Assembly: GCA_004299095.1 (NCBI GenBank) | Contig: SCQQ01000074.1 | Span: 89,141 to 153,140, forward strand | Reading direction: 5' to 3' | Origin: Burkholderiaceae bacterium | GTDB lineage: Bacteria; Pseudomonadota; Gammaproteobacteria; Burkholderiales; Burkholderiaceae_C | DNA length: 64,000 nt | Part shown: positions 41,219 to 49,871 of the stretch, one piece after another | How the letters are laid out: each line of letters opens with the position of its first letter | Numbering within the stretch: the stretch's first letter is position 1 | Translations under genes and position numbers: made by a program | The notes under the pieces: model-generated | What the model saw: only the letters and a program-made list of their open reading frames with translations | Databases searched by the model: none | Told to the model about the DNA's origin: nothing

Positions 41219-42553
41219 TCAGCCGTTGCAATCCGCCGCCGTGCGCGGCGTGATCTTGTGCTCGGCGGCGTACTTGGCGGACGACTCCTTGTCGACCGCA
41301 TCCACCAGCCCCTTGTCGGCCTGCATCCAGTCGCTGCTCACTTTCCATTCCTTGCCATCCCAGGTGGAGATGCGCGCGGCATACGTGCCCATGTGATCCA
41401 TGCACGTCGTCTTGATCGGCTGCAGGATGCCGCCAAAGCCCAGCTCGTCGATGCGCGCCTGCGTGATGTTCAGGTTTTCCAGGCCCCAGCGCGCCTGCTC
41501 GCCGGTAATCGGCTTGCCTTTGCCGAAATGCTCCTGCGCGGTGCGAATCGCCTCGGTCGAGAACAGCGCGCTCAGCATGCCGCGCACATACAGCACGTCG
41601 CCCACTTCGGCCTTGTTGCTCGCCGTGCCCTGGCCCTTGGCGTATAAGTCGGCCAGAACGTCCTTGATCACCTTGGCGTCGCGATTGGCGCCGCTTTGGA
41701 ACACCACCGCGTTGTAGCCCTTGGCGCCTTCGCCGATATCCTTCGTGTCGGCTTCGGAACCCGCCCACCACGAGCCGTACATCTTGTCGCGCGGGAAGCC
41801 GACCGATTGCGCCTCTTTCAGCGCCGTGGGCGTCATGACGCCATAGCCGCGCAGGATGATGTAGTCGGGTCGGTCGCGGCGCACCTGCAACCAGGTCGCT
41901 TTTTGCTCCAGTCCGGGCGCCGTGACCGGCATTTCAAGGAGCGTGAAGCCTTCCATCTGCGCGCGCTTGCGCAGCAGCGGCAAGGTCTCCTTGCCGTATG
42001 GGCTGTCGTGATAGACCACCGCGATCTTCTTGCCCTTGAGTTTGTCCATGCCGCCCGCGCGCTTGCCGATGGCCTGGACGATCACGTCATCGCCAACCTG
42101 GTAGTTGCCGCCCACCGGAAACACCCACTTGAAAACCGATCCGTCCGCCGAATCTCCTCTGCCATAACCGAGGATCAGGAGCGGAATCTTGTCGGTATCG
42201 GCTTTTTCGGTGATGGCAAACGTGGCGCCGGTGGACCACGGTTGAAAGATCGCTGCGCCGCCGTTCTTGGTTTTCATGCGCTCATAGCATTCAACGCTGC
42301 GCGCCGTGTCGTAGCCGGTCTCGCATTCCTCGGTCAACAGTTTGACGCCGTTGATCCCGCCCCGCAGGTTGACCAGCTTGTAGTAATCCATCGAGCCATC
42401 GGCCGCCGGAACGCCACTGGGCGCGTACGGCCCGGTGCGATAAGAGAGAAGCGGGATGTACTGCTCCGCTCCCTGCGCCATCGCCGGGCCTGCGGCCAGC
42501 GCAACACTGCCGGCGACGAGCGCCGCGGTGAATATCGAATGCAAACGTTTCAT
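41219..42553 (-). CDS. ABC transporter substrate-binding protein, cluster B
   Basis: A 444-residue periplasmic binding protein of the Liv fold with a clear signal peptide (MKRLHSIFTAALVAGSVALAAGPAMAQ, cleavage probably after AMA). Mature features include SYRTGPYAPSGVPAADG, GGINGVKLLTEECETGYD and KKIAVVYHDSPYGKETLP. It lies between LivM and LivF, 82 bp before LivF, with an AGGAGG ribosome site. Ligand unknown; the linked acyl-CoA ligase suggests a carboxylic acid rather than an amino acid, which is inference. Confidence 0.92.
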   Translation of the reverse strand: MKRLHSIFTAALVAGSVALAAGPAMAQGAEQYIPLLSYRTGPYAPSGVPAADGSMDYYKLVNLRGGINGVKLLTEECETGYDTARSVECYERMKTKNGGAAIFQPWSTGATFAITEKADTDKIPLLILGYGRGDSADGSVFKWVFPVGGNYQVGDDVIVQAIGKRAGGMDKLKGKKIAVVYHDSPYGKETLPLLRKRAQMEGFTLLEMPVTAPGLEQKATWLQVRRDRPDYIILRGYGVMTPTALKEAQSVGFPRDKMYGSWWAGSEADTKDIGEGAKGYNAVVFQSGANRDAKVIKDVLADLYAKGQGTASNKAEVGDVLYVRGMLSALFSTEAIRTAQEHFGKGKPITGEQARWGLENLNITQARIDELGFGGILQPIKTTCMDHMGTYAARISTWDGKEWKVSSDWMQADKGLVDAVDKESSAKYAAEHKITPRTAADCNG

Positions 42554-42601
42554 GTGAGCCTCCTGGTGCTATGCGTGGTAAGTAACGAACGGGAAAGAAC
42601 C

Positions 42602-43678
42602 TCAATGCGGAAACGGCCACAGCCGCATCTTCTGTTTGCCTGTAGACCACAGGCGCGCCAGCCCATGCGGCTCGACGATCAGGAACCAGACGATCAGCGC
42701 GCCGAAGACGATCAGCTCGGCGTGCGACGCTGCGGTGGTGGTGATCTCCATGCCCACGAGCGATGCCAGGTAGGGCAGCAAGCGATTCAGTACGATCGGC
42801 AAGATTACGATGAACGCGGCGCCAAAGAAGCTGCCCATGATGGAGCCGAGGCCGCCGATGATGACCATGAACAGCAGCTCGAGTGAAATGTCGAGCGAAA
42901 ACGCCGCCGGCTCCCACGCGCCGAGGTAGAAAAAGCCCCAGAGCGCCCCGGACACGCCAAGGATGAAGCTGCTCACGGCGAACGCGCTGAGTTTGGCGTA
43001 CATCGGGCGGATGCCGATCACGGCAGCGGCCACGTCCATGTCGCGGATGGCCATCCACTCGCGCCCGATGGCGCCGCGCACCAGGTTCTTGCAGGCCAGC
43101 CCAATCAACACCAGAACCGTGAGGCAAAACAGATACTTGGCAACGTTGCTCGCGATCGGTAAACCGAAAAACGAGAGATTGGACACGGCAACCGCGCCGG
43201 ACGAGCTGTCCAGGGTAAACCAGCTGATGCGCAAAAACATCCAGTCGGCAAAGAACTGCGCAGCGAGCGTCGCGACGGCCAAATAAAGTCCTTTGACACG
43301 CAAGCTGGGCAAGCCGAACACCATGCCGAACAAAGCCGCACAAATGCCGCCGAGAATCAGCGCCACGACCAGCGGCATGCCCGGCACGCGCATCAGGAAG
43401 TTGTAGGCGCCGTAGGCGCCCACCGCCATGAAGGCACCGGCGCCGAGCGAAATCTGGCCGCAATAGCCGACCAGGATGTTGAGCCCGAGCGCCGCCAGCG
43501 ACATGATCAGGAACGGGATCAGGATGGCCGCGAACAGGTACTCGTTGGCGACCAGCGGCACCACGACGAACGCAGCCGCCAACAGGAGCAGCACGGCCAC
43601 GCGGTCCTGCAGGATCGGAAAAATCTGCTGGTCGCTACGGTAGTTGGTCTTGAACTGGCCGTTTTCGCGGTAGAACAC
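42602..43678 (-). CDS. ABC permease (LivM-like), cluster B
   Basis: A 358-residue permease with about ten hydrophobic helices. LivM features: LGLNILVGYCGQISLGAGAFMAVGAYGAY and the coupling loop GREWMAIRDMDVAAAVIGI. It has a longer N-terminal part than the cluster A LivM (starts MFYRENGQFKTNY). It lies 48 bp upstream of the binding-protein gene and 180 bp downstream of LivH, with repeat-like DNA between. Confidence 0.92.
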   Translation of the reverse strand: MFYRENGQFKTNYRSDQQIFPILQDRVAVLLLLAAAFVVVPLVANEYLFAAILIPFLIMSLAALGLNILVGYCGQISLGAGAFMAVGAYGAYNFLMRVPGMPLVVALILGGICAALFGMVFGLPSLRVKGLYLAVATLAAQFFADWMFLRISWFTLDSSSGAVAVSNLSFFGLPIASNVAKYLFCLTVLVLIGLACKNLVRGAIGREWMAIRDMDVAAAVIGIRPMYAKLSAFAVSSFILGVSGALWGFFYLGAWEPAAFSLDISLELLFMVIIGGLGSIMGSFFGAAFIVILPIVLNRLLPYLASLVGMEITTTAASHAELIVFGALIVWFLIVEPHGLARLWSTGKQKMRLWPFPH

Positions 43679-43858
43679 GTCAGTCTTTCTCCACTGATGA
43701 CGAAATGACCTCGCCGCCGCGCGGCTTTGATGACGGCGCTACGCGCCATGAACGGAGGGTTCGGTGCGCGTTCATTGATGCTGCGCGAGCGGCGAAGTCA
43801 TTCTTCATTTCGTCATTGAAGCGAAGCGAGGTCATGCGAACGCAGTGAGCGGTCATTG
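43679..43858. repeat. 180-bp intergenic region with inverted and short repeated motifs
   Basis: This gap in the middle of the cluster B operon holds a 12-bp exact inverted repeat: ATGACGAAATGA at 43697-43708 and its complement TCATTTCGTCAT at 43805-43816. Near them are further short repeats such as GAAGCGAAGCGAGGTCAT and GCAGTGAGCGGTCATTG, with CCTCGC near the left arm and GCGAGG near the right. The whole could fold into a long imperfect hairpin. It looks like a small palindromic intergenic element; it does not encode a protein I can support. Confidence 0.6.
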
Positions 43859-44788
43859 TCACACGCGATCGATGATCTTCTCGCCGAACAGCCCCTGCGG
43901 CCGCACCAGCAAAAAGGCGAGCGCGAGCACGTAGGCAAACCAGATCTCGATGCCGCCGCCAACGAACGGACCCAGATACACCTCGGAGAGCTTCTCGCCC
44001 ACGCCGATGATCAAGCCACCGATGATGGCGCCGGGCACCGACGTCAGGCCGCCCAGGATCACCACCGGCAGCGCGCGCAGCGCGAGCGTCGAAAGGGAGA
44101 ATTGCACGCCCAATTTGCTGCCCCAGACCATGCCGGCCACCAGCGCCGCCACGCCCGCCACGCACCAGACGATGACCCAGATGCGCGCGAGCGGGATGCC
44201 CACCGATTGCGCCGCCTGATGATCGTCGGCGACCGCGCGCAACGCGCGACCGGTGGTGGTTTTCTGGAAAAACAGCGCCAGTGTGGCGACCAGCACGGCG
44301 GCAATCGCGGCAGAAATCAGATCCTCGGGGTCGACCAGCAGCCCGCCATCGAACACGTTGCGGAACAGGTAAAGCGGATCTTTCGGCATGCCGATGTCGA
44401 TCTTGTAAATGTTGCCGCCGAACGCCGACTGGCCGACGCCTTCGAGAAAATAAGCGATGCCGAGCGTCGCCATCAACAAGGTGGTCTCCGACTGGTTCAC
44501 CAGATGGCGCAGCGCGAAGCGCTCGACCGCCCAGGCCACAACAAACATCAGCAGCGCGGCGATTGCGAACGCCAGCACGTTGCTCAAGACCTTGCTCTCA
44601 ATGCCGGTCCACTGCGGAATCCACTCGGAAAAACGCGCCATCGCGAGCGCCGCGAACAGCACCATCACGCCTTGCGCGAAATTGAAGACGCGCGAGGCCT
44701 TGAAGATCAGCACGAACCCCAGCGCGACCAGCGCGTAGAGCATGCCGGTCATCAGCCCGCCGATGGTGGTTTCGAGGAAAAATCCCAT
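43859..44788 (-). CDS. ABC permease (LivH-like), cluster B
   Basis: A 309-residue permease: GLMTGMLYALVALGFVLIFKASRVFNFAQGVMVL at the N-terminus and the coupling loop TTTGRALRAVADDHQAAQSVGI, both LivH-type. It sits 9 bp after LivG on the same strand. The following 180 bp to LivM hold inverted repeats. Confidence 0.92.
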   Translation of the reverse strand: MGFFLETTIGGLMTGMLYALVALGFVLIFKASRVFNFAQGVMVLFAALAMARFSEWIPQWTGIESKVLSNVLAFAIAALLMFVVAWAVERFALRHLVNQSETTLLMATLGIAYFLEGVGQSAFGGNIYKIDIGMPKDPLYLFRNVFDGGLLVDPEDLISAAIAAVLVATLALFFQKTTTGRALRAVADDHQAAQSVGIPLARIWVIVWCVAGVAALVAGMVWGSKLGVQFSLSTLALRALPVVILGGLTSVPGAIIGGLIIGVGEKLSEVYLGPFVGGGIEIWFAYVLALAFLLVRPQGLFGEKIIDRV

Positions 44789-44797
44789 CGTGCTTTC

Positions 44798-45637
44798 TCA
44801 GTGCGCCGCGCCCAAGTAGGCGCGGATCACGTCCTCGTTGTCACGTACGGCACCTGGCGTACCGTCGCCGATCTTCTTGCCGTAGTCGAGCACCACGACG
44901 CGATCTGAAATATCCATGACAACGCTCATGTCGTGCTCGATCAGCACGATGGTGGTGCCGAATTCTTCGTTCACATCGAGGATGAAGCGGCTCATGTCCT
45001 GCTTTTCCTCGACGTTCATGCCGGCCATGGGCTCGTCCAGCAGCAGCATTTGCGGCTCCATGGCCAGCGCGCGCCCGAGATCGACGCGCTTTTGCAGGCC
45101 ATACGGCAACTGCCCCACCGGGGTCTTGCGGTGCGCCTGGATTTCGAGGAAATCGATGATGTGCTCGACGGCCTCGCGCTGCCTGAGCTCTTCGCGCTCC
45201 GCCGGGCCGATGCGCAGCGCCTGCAGCAGCAGGTTGCTTTTCATCTTCAGGTTGCGCCCCGTCAAGAGGTTGTCGAGCACGCTCATGCCGTTGAACAGCG
45301 CCAGGTTCTGGAACGTGCGCGCTACACCCATTTCGGCCACCTTGCGGCTGCTCATGTGGCTGAACGACTGGCCGCGAAAAACGATGGTGCCTTCGGTCGG
45401 CGTATACACCCCGTTGATGCAGTTGAGCATCGAGCTCTTGCCGGCGCCGTTCGGGCCGATGATGGCGCGGATCTCGTGCTCGCGCACGTCGAAACTGATG
45501 TCGGTGAGCGCCTTCACGCCGCCAAAGCGCAGGCTTATGTTGCGCACGTCCAGGATCACGTCGCCGACCCGATGCGCGGCGGGTGCCGCGACGTCCAACA
45601 TGGCCTGCGGGGCAGCGGGCGCGGCGGTCGCGTTCAT
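44798..45637 (-). CDS. ABC transporter ATPase (LivG-like), cluster B
   Basis: A 279-residue ABC ATPase: Walker A GPNGAGKSS, signature LPYGLQKRVDLGRAL (Leu-Pro-Tyr-Gly, typical of LivG), Walker B MLLLDEPMAGMN. An Ala-rich N-terminal tail (about 25 residues) precedes the core. It starts 58 bp after the acyl-CoA ligase stop, so ligase and transporter are probably one operon. Confidence 0.92.
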   Translation of the reverse strand: MNATAAPAAPQAMLDVAAPAAHRVGDVILDVRNISLRFGGVKALTDISFDVREHEIRAIIGPNGAGKSSMLNCINGVYTPTEGTIVFRGQSFSHMSSRKVAEMGVARTFQNLALFNGMSVLDNLLTGRNLKMKSNLLLQALRIGPAEREELRQREAVEHIIDFLEIQAHRKTPVGQLPYGLQKRVDLGRALAMEPQMLLLDEPMAGMNVEEKQDMSRFILDVNEEFGTTIVLIEHDMSVVMDISDRVVVLDYGKKIGDGTPGAVRDNEDVIRAYLGAAH

Positions 45638-45695
45638 CTGACTGCCCTCCGCGCTGCGCGCTGCGGGATTCGCATCTGGGCGCAGCCCGGCGTGC

Positions 45696-47663
45696 TCATG
45701 CAGCGGCCTTCACGGCAGGAAAGCGCTTGGCGTCCAGGATGCGCACCGTGGCGCTCACGTTGCCGCTGCGGCCATCCTCGAACTTGACCGCCGTTTCGAT
45801 GTGCTGCTCGGCTTTGCCGGAATACAGCGCATCGACCAACACGCGGTATTTCTCGGCGATGAAGCCGCGCCGCACCTTGCGCGTGCGCGTGAGCTCGTCG
45901 TCGTCCGGGTCGAGCTCCTTATGCAGCACCAGGAAGCGCGCGATCTGCGTGGCAGCCATGCCCTCTTCCGCGGCCAGGCCGGCGTTGACCCGATCGACGC
46001 AGCCGGCAATCAATTGCAGCACGTCAGCCTTGCCCGCCAGATCGACGTAGCCCGCGTACGCGATACCGCGGCGCTCGGCCCAGTCAGCCACGGCGTCGAA
46101 GTCGATGTTGATGAAAGCGCACACGTGGTCGCGGCCGTGGCCGAAGCACACCGCTTCCTTGATCTGCGGAAAGAACTTGAGCTTGTTCTCGATGTAGTTG
46201 GGCGCGAACATCGGCCCGGCGCACGTGCCTTGCGGACCGTTCAGGCGGCCCACGTCCTTGGCGCGGTCGATGATGCGCAGGTGGCCGTCGGAATCAATCA
46301 CGCCGGCATCGCCGGTGTGGAACCAGCCGTCGGCGTCCAGCACTTCGGCCGTGGCGTCGGGGCGTTTGTAGTACTCGGTGAGCAGCGACCGGCTTTTGAC
46401 CAGCACTTCACCGCCTTCGGTGATCTTGAGTTCGACCCCCGGCGCCGCCGGCCCCACGGTATCGAGCTTGACCTCACCGTTTTTCTGGATCGTGACGTAG
46501 GCGCAGGTTTCGGTCTGGCCGTAAATCTGCTTCAGGTTGATGCCGATGGAACGGAAAAAGCGGAACAGATCCGGCCCGATGGCCGCACCCGCGGTGTACG
46601 CCACGCGAATGCGCGAGAGCCCCATCGCGTTCTTGAGCGGCGCGTAAATCAACAAATTGCCGAGACCGTAGAGCAGTCGGTCCGCCCAGCCCACCGGCCT
46701 GCCGTCCAGGATGTCGGCGCCCACGCGCTGCGCCACGCCGATGAAGCGGCGGTAGAGCCAGCGCTTGCTGCGCGCCGCATCTTCCATGCGAATCGACACG
46801 GACGTGAGCAGCCCTTCGAAGATTCGGGGCGGCGCGAAGTAATAGGTCGGCCCGATCTCGTGCAGGTCGATGGCGACGGTCTCGCTCGATTCCGGGCAGT
46901 TGATGGTGTAGCCCGCCACCAGCCATTCCGCCACCGAAAACAGGAAATCCCCGGCCCAGGCGGGCGGCAGGTACGACAGCACGTCGTCATCCTGGTTCAG
47001 ATGATCCAGCGCCACGCCGCCTTCGGCCGCCGCGATGTAGGCCGCATGCGTCTGGCACACGCCCTTGGGCTTGCTGGTGGTGCCCGAGGTGTACAGGATG
47101 ATGGCGGTGGATTGCGGATCGACCTGGCGGACGAACTGCTCGAACAATTCGGGGTTCTCTTGCCCGTAGTCGCGCCCGCGCTGCATCAACTGCTCGACGC
47201 TGATCAAACCCGGGTCGGTGTAATTGCGCAGGCCGCGCGGATCGTCGTAGATCAGGTGCGTGAGGCCGGGCACTGCTTCTTCGCTCGAGGCGTTGCGCAG
47301 TTCCAGCAGCTTGTCCAGTTGCTCCTGATCCTCGGCAAACGCAAAATCGACCTCGGCTTGGCGCAGCACGTACGCCATCTCTTCGGCGATCGCGTCCTGA
47401 TACATCGGCACCGGCACGCCCGAGAGCGACTGCACGGCAATGAACATCAGGTAGAGGAGCGGGCGGTTGTCGCCCACGATCGCCAGGTTTTGTCCCGGCT
47501 TGAAGCCCAAGGCGTGCAGCCCGAGCGCGAGCGCGCGCACGTCGTCGGCCGCCTTGTCCCAGCTCCAGGTCTGCCAGATGCCGTAATCTTTCTCGCGCAG
47601 CGCTGGGGCTTGCGGGCGCTTGCGCGCATGCTCCAACAGCAGTTGCGGGAATGTCGTCGCCAT
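45696..47663 (-). CDS. AMP-dependent acyl-CoA ligase (long-chain type)
   Basis: A 655-residue ANL-superfamily enzyme that activates a carboxylic acid to its CoA thioester through an acyl-AMP. Seen: the P-loop motif ILYTSGTTSKPKGV, YGQTET, DGWFHTGDAG, and a C-terminal lid with an Arg/Lys-rich segment (RTRKVRRGFIAEKY). Size and sequence are closest to long-chain fatty acyl-CoA synthetases, but the substrate cannot be fixed from sequence. The ATG at 47663 was taken; an upstream in-frame Met adds ten residues. It leads cluster B, as if imported acids were trapped as CoA esters, and diverges from a Crp/Fnr regulator. Confidence 0.9.
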   Translation of the reverse strand: MATTFPQLLLEHARKRPQAPALREKDYGIWQTWSWDKAADDVRALALGLHALGFKPGQNLAIVGDNRPLLYLMFIAVQSLSGVPVPMYQDAIAEEMAYVLRQAEVDFAFAEDQEQLDKLLELRNASSEEAVPGLTHLIYDDPRGLRNYTDPGLISVEQLMQRGRDYGQENPELFEQFVRQVDPQSTAIILYTSGTTSKPKGVCQTHAAYIAAAEGGVALDHLNQDDDVLSYLPPAWAGDFLFSVAEWLVAGYTINCPESSETVAIDLHEIGPTYYFAPPRIFEGLLTSVSIRMEDAARSKRWLYRRFIGVAQRVGADILDGRPVGWADRLLYGLGNLLIYAPLKNAMGLSRIRVAYTAGAAIGPDLFRFFRSIGINLKQIYGQTETCAYVTIQKNGEVKLDTVGPAAPGVELKITEGGEVLVKSRSLLTEYYKRPDATAEVLDADGWFHTGDAGVIDSDGHLRIIDRAKDVGRLNGPQGTCAGPMFAPNYIENKLKFFPQIKEAVCFGHGRDHVCAFINIDFDAVADWAERRGIAYAGYVDLAGKADVLQLIAGCVDRVNAGLAAEEGMAATQIARFLVLHKELDPDDDELTRTRKVRRGFIAEKYRVLVDALYSGKAEQHIETAVKFEDGRSGNVSATVRILDAKRFPAVKAAA

Positions 47664-47735
47664 GAACCTCGGGTCTCCAGGCCGCCAATGCACAGGTGGG
47701 ACGGCTTTTCGTGCGGCCCATTCTACCGGCGGGCT

Positions 47736-47764
47736 TTGACGTCAATTTGTCGTCTCGACGACAA
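47736..47764. promoter_or_regulatory. Two palindromes between acyl-CoA ligase and Crp/Fnr gene (candidate operator)
   Basis: In the 132-bp divergent gap, TTGACGTCAA (47736-47745) is a perfect 10-bp palindrome, and directly after it TTGTCGTC TC GACGACAA (47747-47764) is an 18-bp palindrome with a 2-bp centre. Both have TTG...CAA ends, as Crp/Fnr-family sites often do, though the spacing differs from the classical sites. They sit 32 bp before the regulator's ATG. Binding by the adjacent regulator is inference. Confidence 0.55.
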
Positions 47765-47795
47765 TCCGGCCTATTTGTTGCAGGGGTTTTCCCTC

Positions 47796-48509
47796 ATGGT
47801 TTCACGCCTTCACGAGCGCCGCCGGCCGCTGAACGCCGAGGAGGAGCGCCGCGTTCCCTGGCTCGCGCTGCTGCCGCCGCCCGAACGCACCCGCGCCGTG
47901 CGCGAATTGCACGTGGCCGACGCCCAGGCGGGCGACATGGTGTGCCGCACCGGCCGGCCGGTCACCTATTGGTTCGGCGTGATCGATGGCCTGCTCAAGA
48001 TCAGCACATCGACCGCCCAAGGGCGCACCACAACCTACACCGGCATCGCGCCGGGCGGTTGGTTCGGCGAAGGCACCGCGCTGAAGCGCGAACCGTATCG
48101 CTACGACGTGCAGGCGCTGCGTCGGAGCCGCGTGGCCGGCCTGCCGGTGGATACCTTCCATTGGCTGCTCGCGCGCTCCATCGGCTTCAACCGCTTCATC
48201 CTGACGCAACTGAACGAGCGCCTGGGGCAATTCATCGGCACGCTCGCGGCCGACCGCACGTCCAACCCGGAAGAGCGCGTGGCGCACAGCCTGGCCACCC
48301 TCGCCAATCCGGTGTTGTTCCCGGGCGTGGGCGACGTGCTGCGCATGACGCAGCAGGAACTGGCCTATCTGGTGGGTCTCTCGCGCCAGCGCGTGAATGA
48401 AGCGCTGCAGGAGCTGGCGGCGCGCGGGCTGATCCGCATCGAATACGGCGGGCTGCGCATGATCGACCTGGCGGCGCTGCGCACACCGCTTTTCCACTTG
48501 AGGCGGTAA
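47796..48509 (+). CDS. Crp/Fnr-family transcriptional regulator
   Basis: A 237-residue protein with an N-terminal cyclic-nucleotide-binding-like beta roll (VTYWFGVIDGLLKIST ... PGGWFGEGTALK) and a C-terminal winged helix (MTQQELAYLVGLSRQRVNEALQELAARGLIRIEYGG). It lacks the Cys set of oxygen-sensing Fnr, so the signal is probably a small ligand rather than an iron-sulfur cluster. It diverges from the acyl-CoA ligase-ABC operon with palindromes between them, so it is the obvious candidate regulator of cluster B and of itself. Confidence 0.9.
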   Translation: MVSRLHERRRPLNAEEERRVPWLALLPPPERTRAVRELHVADAQAGDMVCRTGRPVTYWFGVIDGLLKISTSTAQGRTTTYTGIAPGGWFGEGTALKREPYRYDVQALRRSRVAGLPVDTFHWLLARSIGFNRFILTQLNERLGQFIGTLAADRTSNPEERVAHSLATLANPVLFPGVGDVLRMTQQELAYLVGLSRQRVNEALQELAARGLIRIEYGGLRMIDLAALRTPLFHLRR

Positions 48510-48657
48510 GCGGGCGAACAGCGCCGCAGAACGCGCCGATTCAACGCCCGTGCGGATCGCGCCCGTTCAGCGCAACGCCGGCGCGCGCATTCGGATCGCC
48601 GCGAGCGGCAAATCCCGTACGGCTTGGCGCCGGACGCGCCAAGTCACCGGTGTCGGC

Positions 48658-49161
48658 TCAGCGCCCGGCCCATGTCAACAGCACCACCGCGCGTGCCTCG
48701 ATGGCCAGGCCCTGCCCGACCGGCCCCAGGTGTTCCGCCGTCTTGGCCTTGACGTTGACTTGCCCCGCCGTGACGTCCAGCGCGCGCGCAATGTTCTCCG
48801 CCATGGCCGCGCGATGCGGCGCCAGCTTCGGTGCTTGCGCAATCACGGTGCTGTCGACGTTGGCCACCTGCCAGCCCGCTGCACGCACGCGCCGGGCCGC
48901 TTCGCGCAGCAGCCCGATCGAACGCGCCCCTCCGAACGCTGCGTCGCTATCGGGGAAATGCGTGCCGATATCGCCGAGCGCCGCGGCGCCCAGCAGCGCG
49001 TCGGTGATGGCATGCGCCAGCGCATCCGCGTCGGAATGCCCGAGCAGGCCGTGCGTGTGCGCAAGGGTCACGCCGCCCAGCACCAGCGGCCGCCCCTCAA
49101 CCAGTGCGTGGATGTCCCAGCCCTCGCCGATGCGGAACCTGCCCGGGGTGGCACCGGTCAT
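48658..49161 (-). CDS. ispF: 2-C-methyl-D-erythritol 2,4-cyclodiphosphate synthase IspF
   Basis: A 167-residue trimeric enzyme of the MEP isoprenoid pathway. Metal ligands are visible in GWDIHAL (Asp-x-His) and in [11 protein letters not shown]; further motifs are [11 protein letters not shown] and the C-terminal [12 protein letters not shown]. The ATG (49161) overlaps the ispD stop by four bases, so the two consecutive pathway genes are coupled. Confidence 0.96.
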   Translation of the reverse strand: MTGATPGRFRIGEGWDIHALVEGRPLVLGGVTLAHTHGLLGHSDADALAHAITDALLGAAALGDIGTHFPDSDAAFGGARSIGLLREAARRVRAAGWQVANVDSTVIAQAPKLAPHRAAMAENIARALDVTAGQVNVKAKTAEHLGPVGQGLAIEARAVVLLTWAGR

Positions 49162-49859
49162 GGCGCGCGGCTCCGCAAAATGGCTTCGGCCAAAGCAAAA
49201 TCCTCCGGAACCGTCACCTTGATGTTTTGCGCACTGCCGCGCACCAAGAGCGGCGCGAAGCCCGCCGCTTCCATGGCGCCGGCTTCGTCGGTGATGCCTG
49301 TAAAGCCGTTCGCGGCGTGCGCGGCCAGCGCGGCATGCAGGGCCCCGAGGCGAAACATCTGCGGGGTCTGCGCCAGCCACTTGCCGTGCCGATCGAGCGT
49401 TGCGGCGGAACGCCCGTCCCGCTCGCTTTTCAGCGTGTCGGCCAGCGGCAGCGCCAGCAGCCCGCCGACGGCATCGGGCAGGCAGGCATCGATCAGCGCA
49501 CCAATCAGCGCCGGCGTGACCAGGCAGCGCGCGGCGTCGTGCACCAGCACCCAGTCGTCGTCGCAGGCGCCGGTAGCACGCAGATGGTTGAGACCGCCCA
49601 ACACGCTCGCCGCGCGCGAGGCGCCCCCGCATGCGGCGATCTCCCAGCGCCCTTGAAGCATGGCCAGCGTGCGGTCAGTGGGCGCGGTCACGGCCACGAT
49701 ACGCGCCACGCGTTCCACGGCATCGAAAGCGGCCAGGGTGTGTCGAACCAGCATCTGGCCCGCCAGCGGCTCGTACTGCTTGGGCTGAGCGCAACCGGCG
49801 CGCGCGCCCACGCCGGCACACGGAATCAACGCCAGGACAGCAGGGTTCGAATGGACCAT
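49158..49859 (-). CDS. ispD: 2-C-methyl-D-erythritol 4-phosphate cytidylyltransferase IspD
   Basis: A 233-residue nucleotidyltransferase that joins CTP and methylerythritol phosphate. Seen: the nucleotide-binding stretch [20 protein letters not shown] near the N-terminus, [17 protein letters not shown] and LAQTPQMF. It overlaps ispF. On its upstream side the molybdopterin-dependent dehydrogenase subunit gene ends only 12 bp before its start, so that gene and ispDF may share a transcript. Confidence 0.95.
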   Translation of the reverse strand: MVHSNPAVLALIPCAGVGARAGCAQPKQYEPLAGQMLVRHTLAAFDAVERVARIVAVTAPTDRTLAMLQGRWEIAACGGASRAASVLGGLNHLRATGACDDDWVLVHDAARCLVTPALIGALIDACLPDAVGGLLALPLADTLKSERDGRSAATLDRHGKWLAQTPQMFRLGALHAALAAHAANGFTGITDEAGAMEAAGFAPLLVRGSAQNIKVTVPEDFALAEAILRSRAP

Positions 49860-49871
49860 GAACCGTTCGAA

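Noticed and set aside
45801..47795. In-frame extension upstream of the Crp/Fnr gene reaching back over the acyl-CoA ligase
   Set aside because: It is antisense to the ligase; the regulator family starts at the ATG at 47796.
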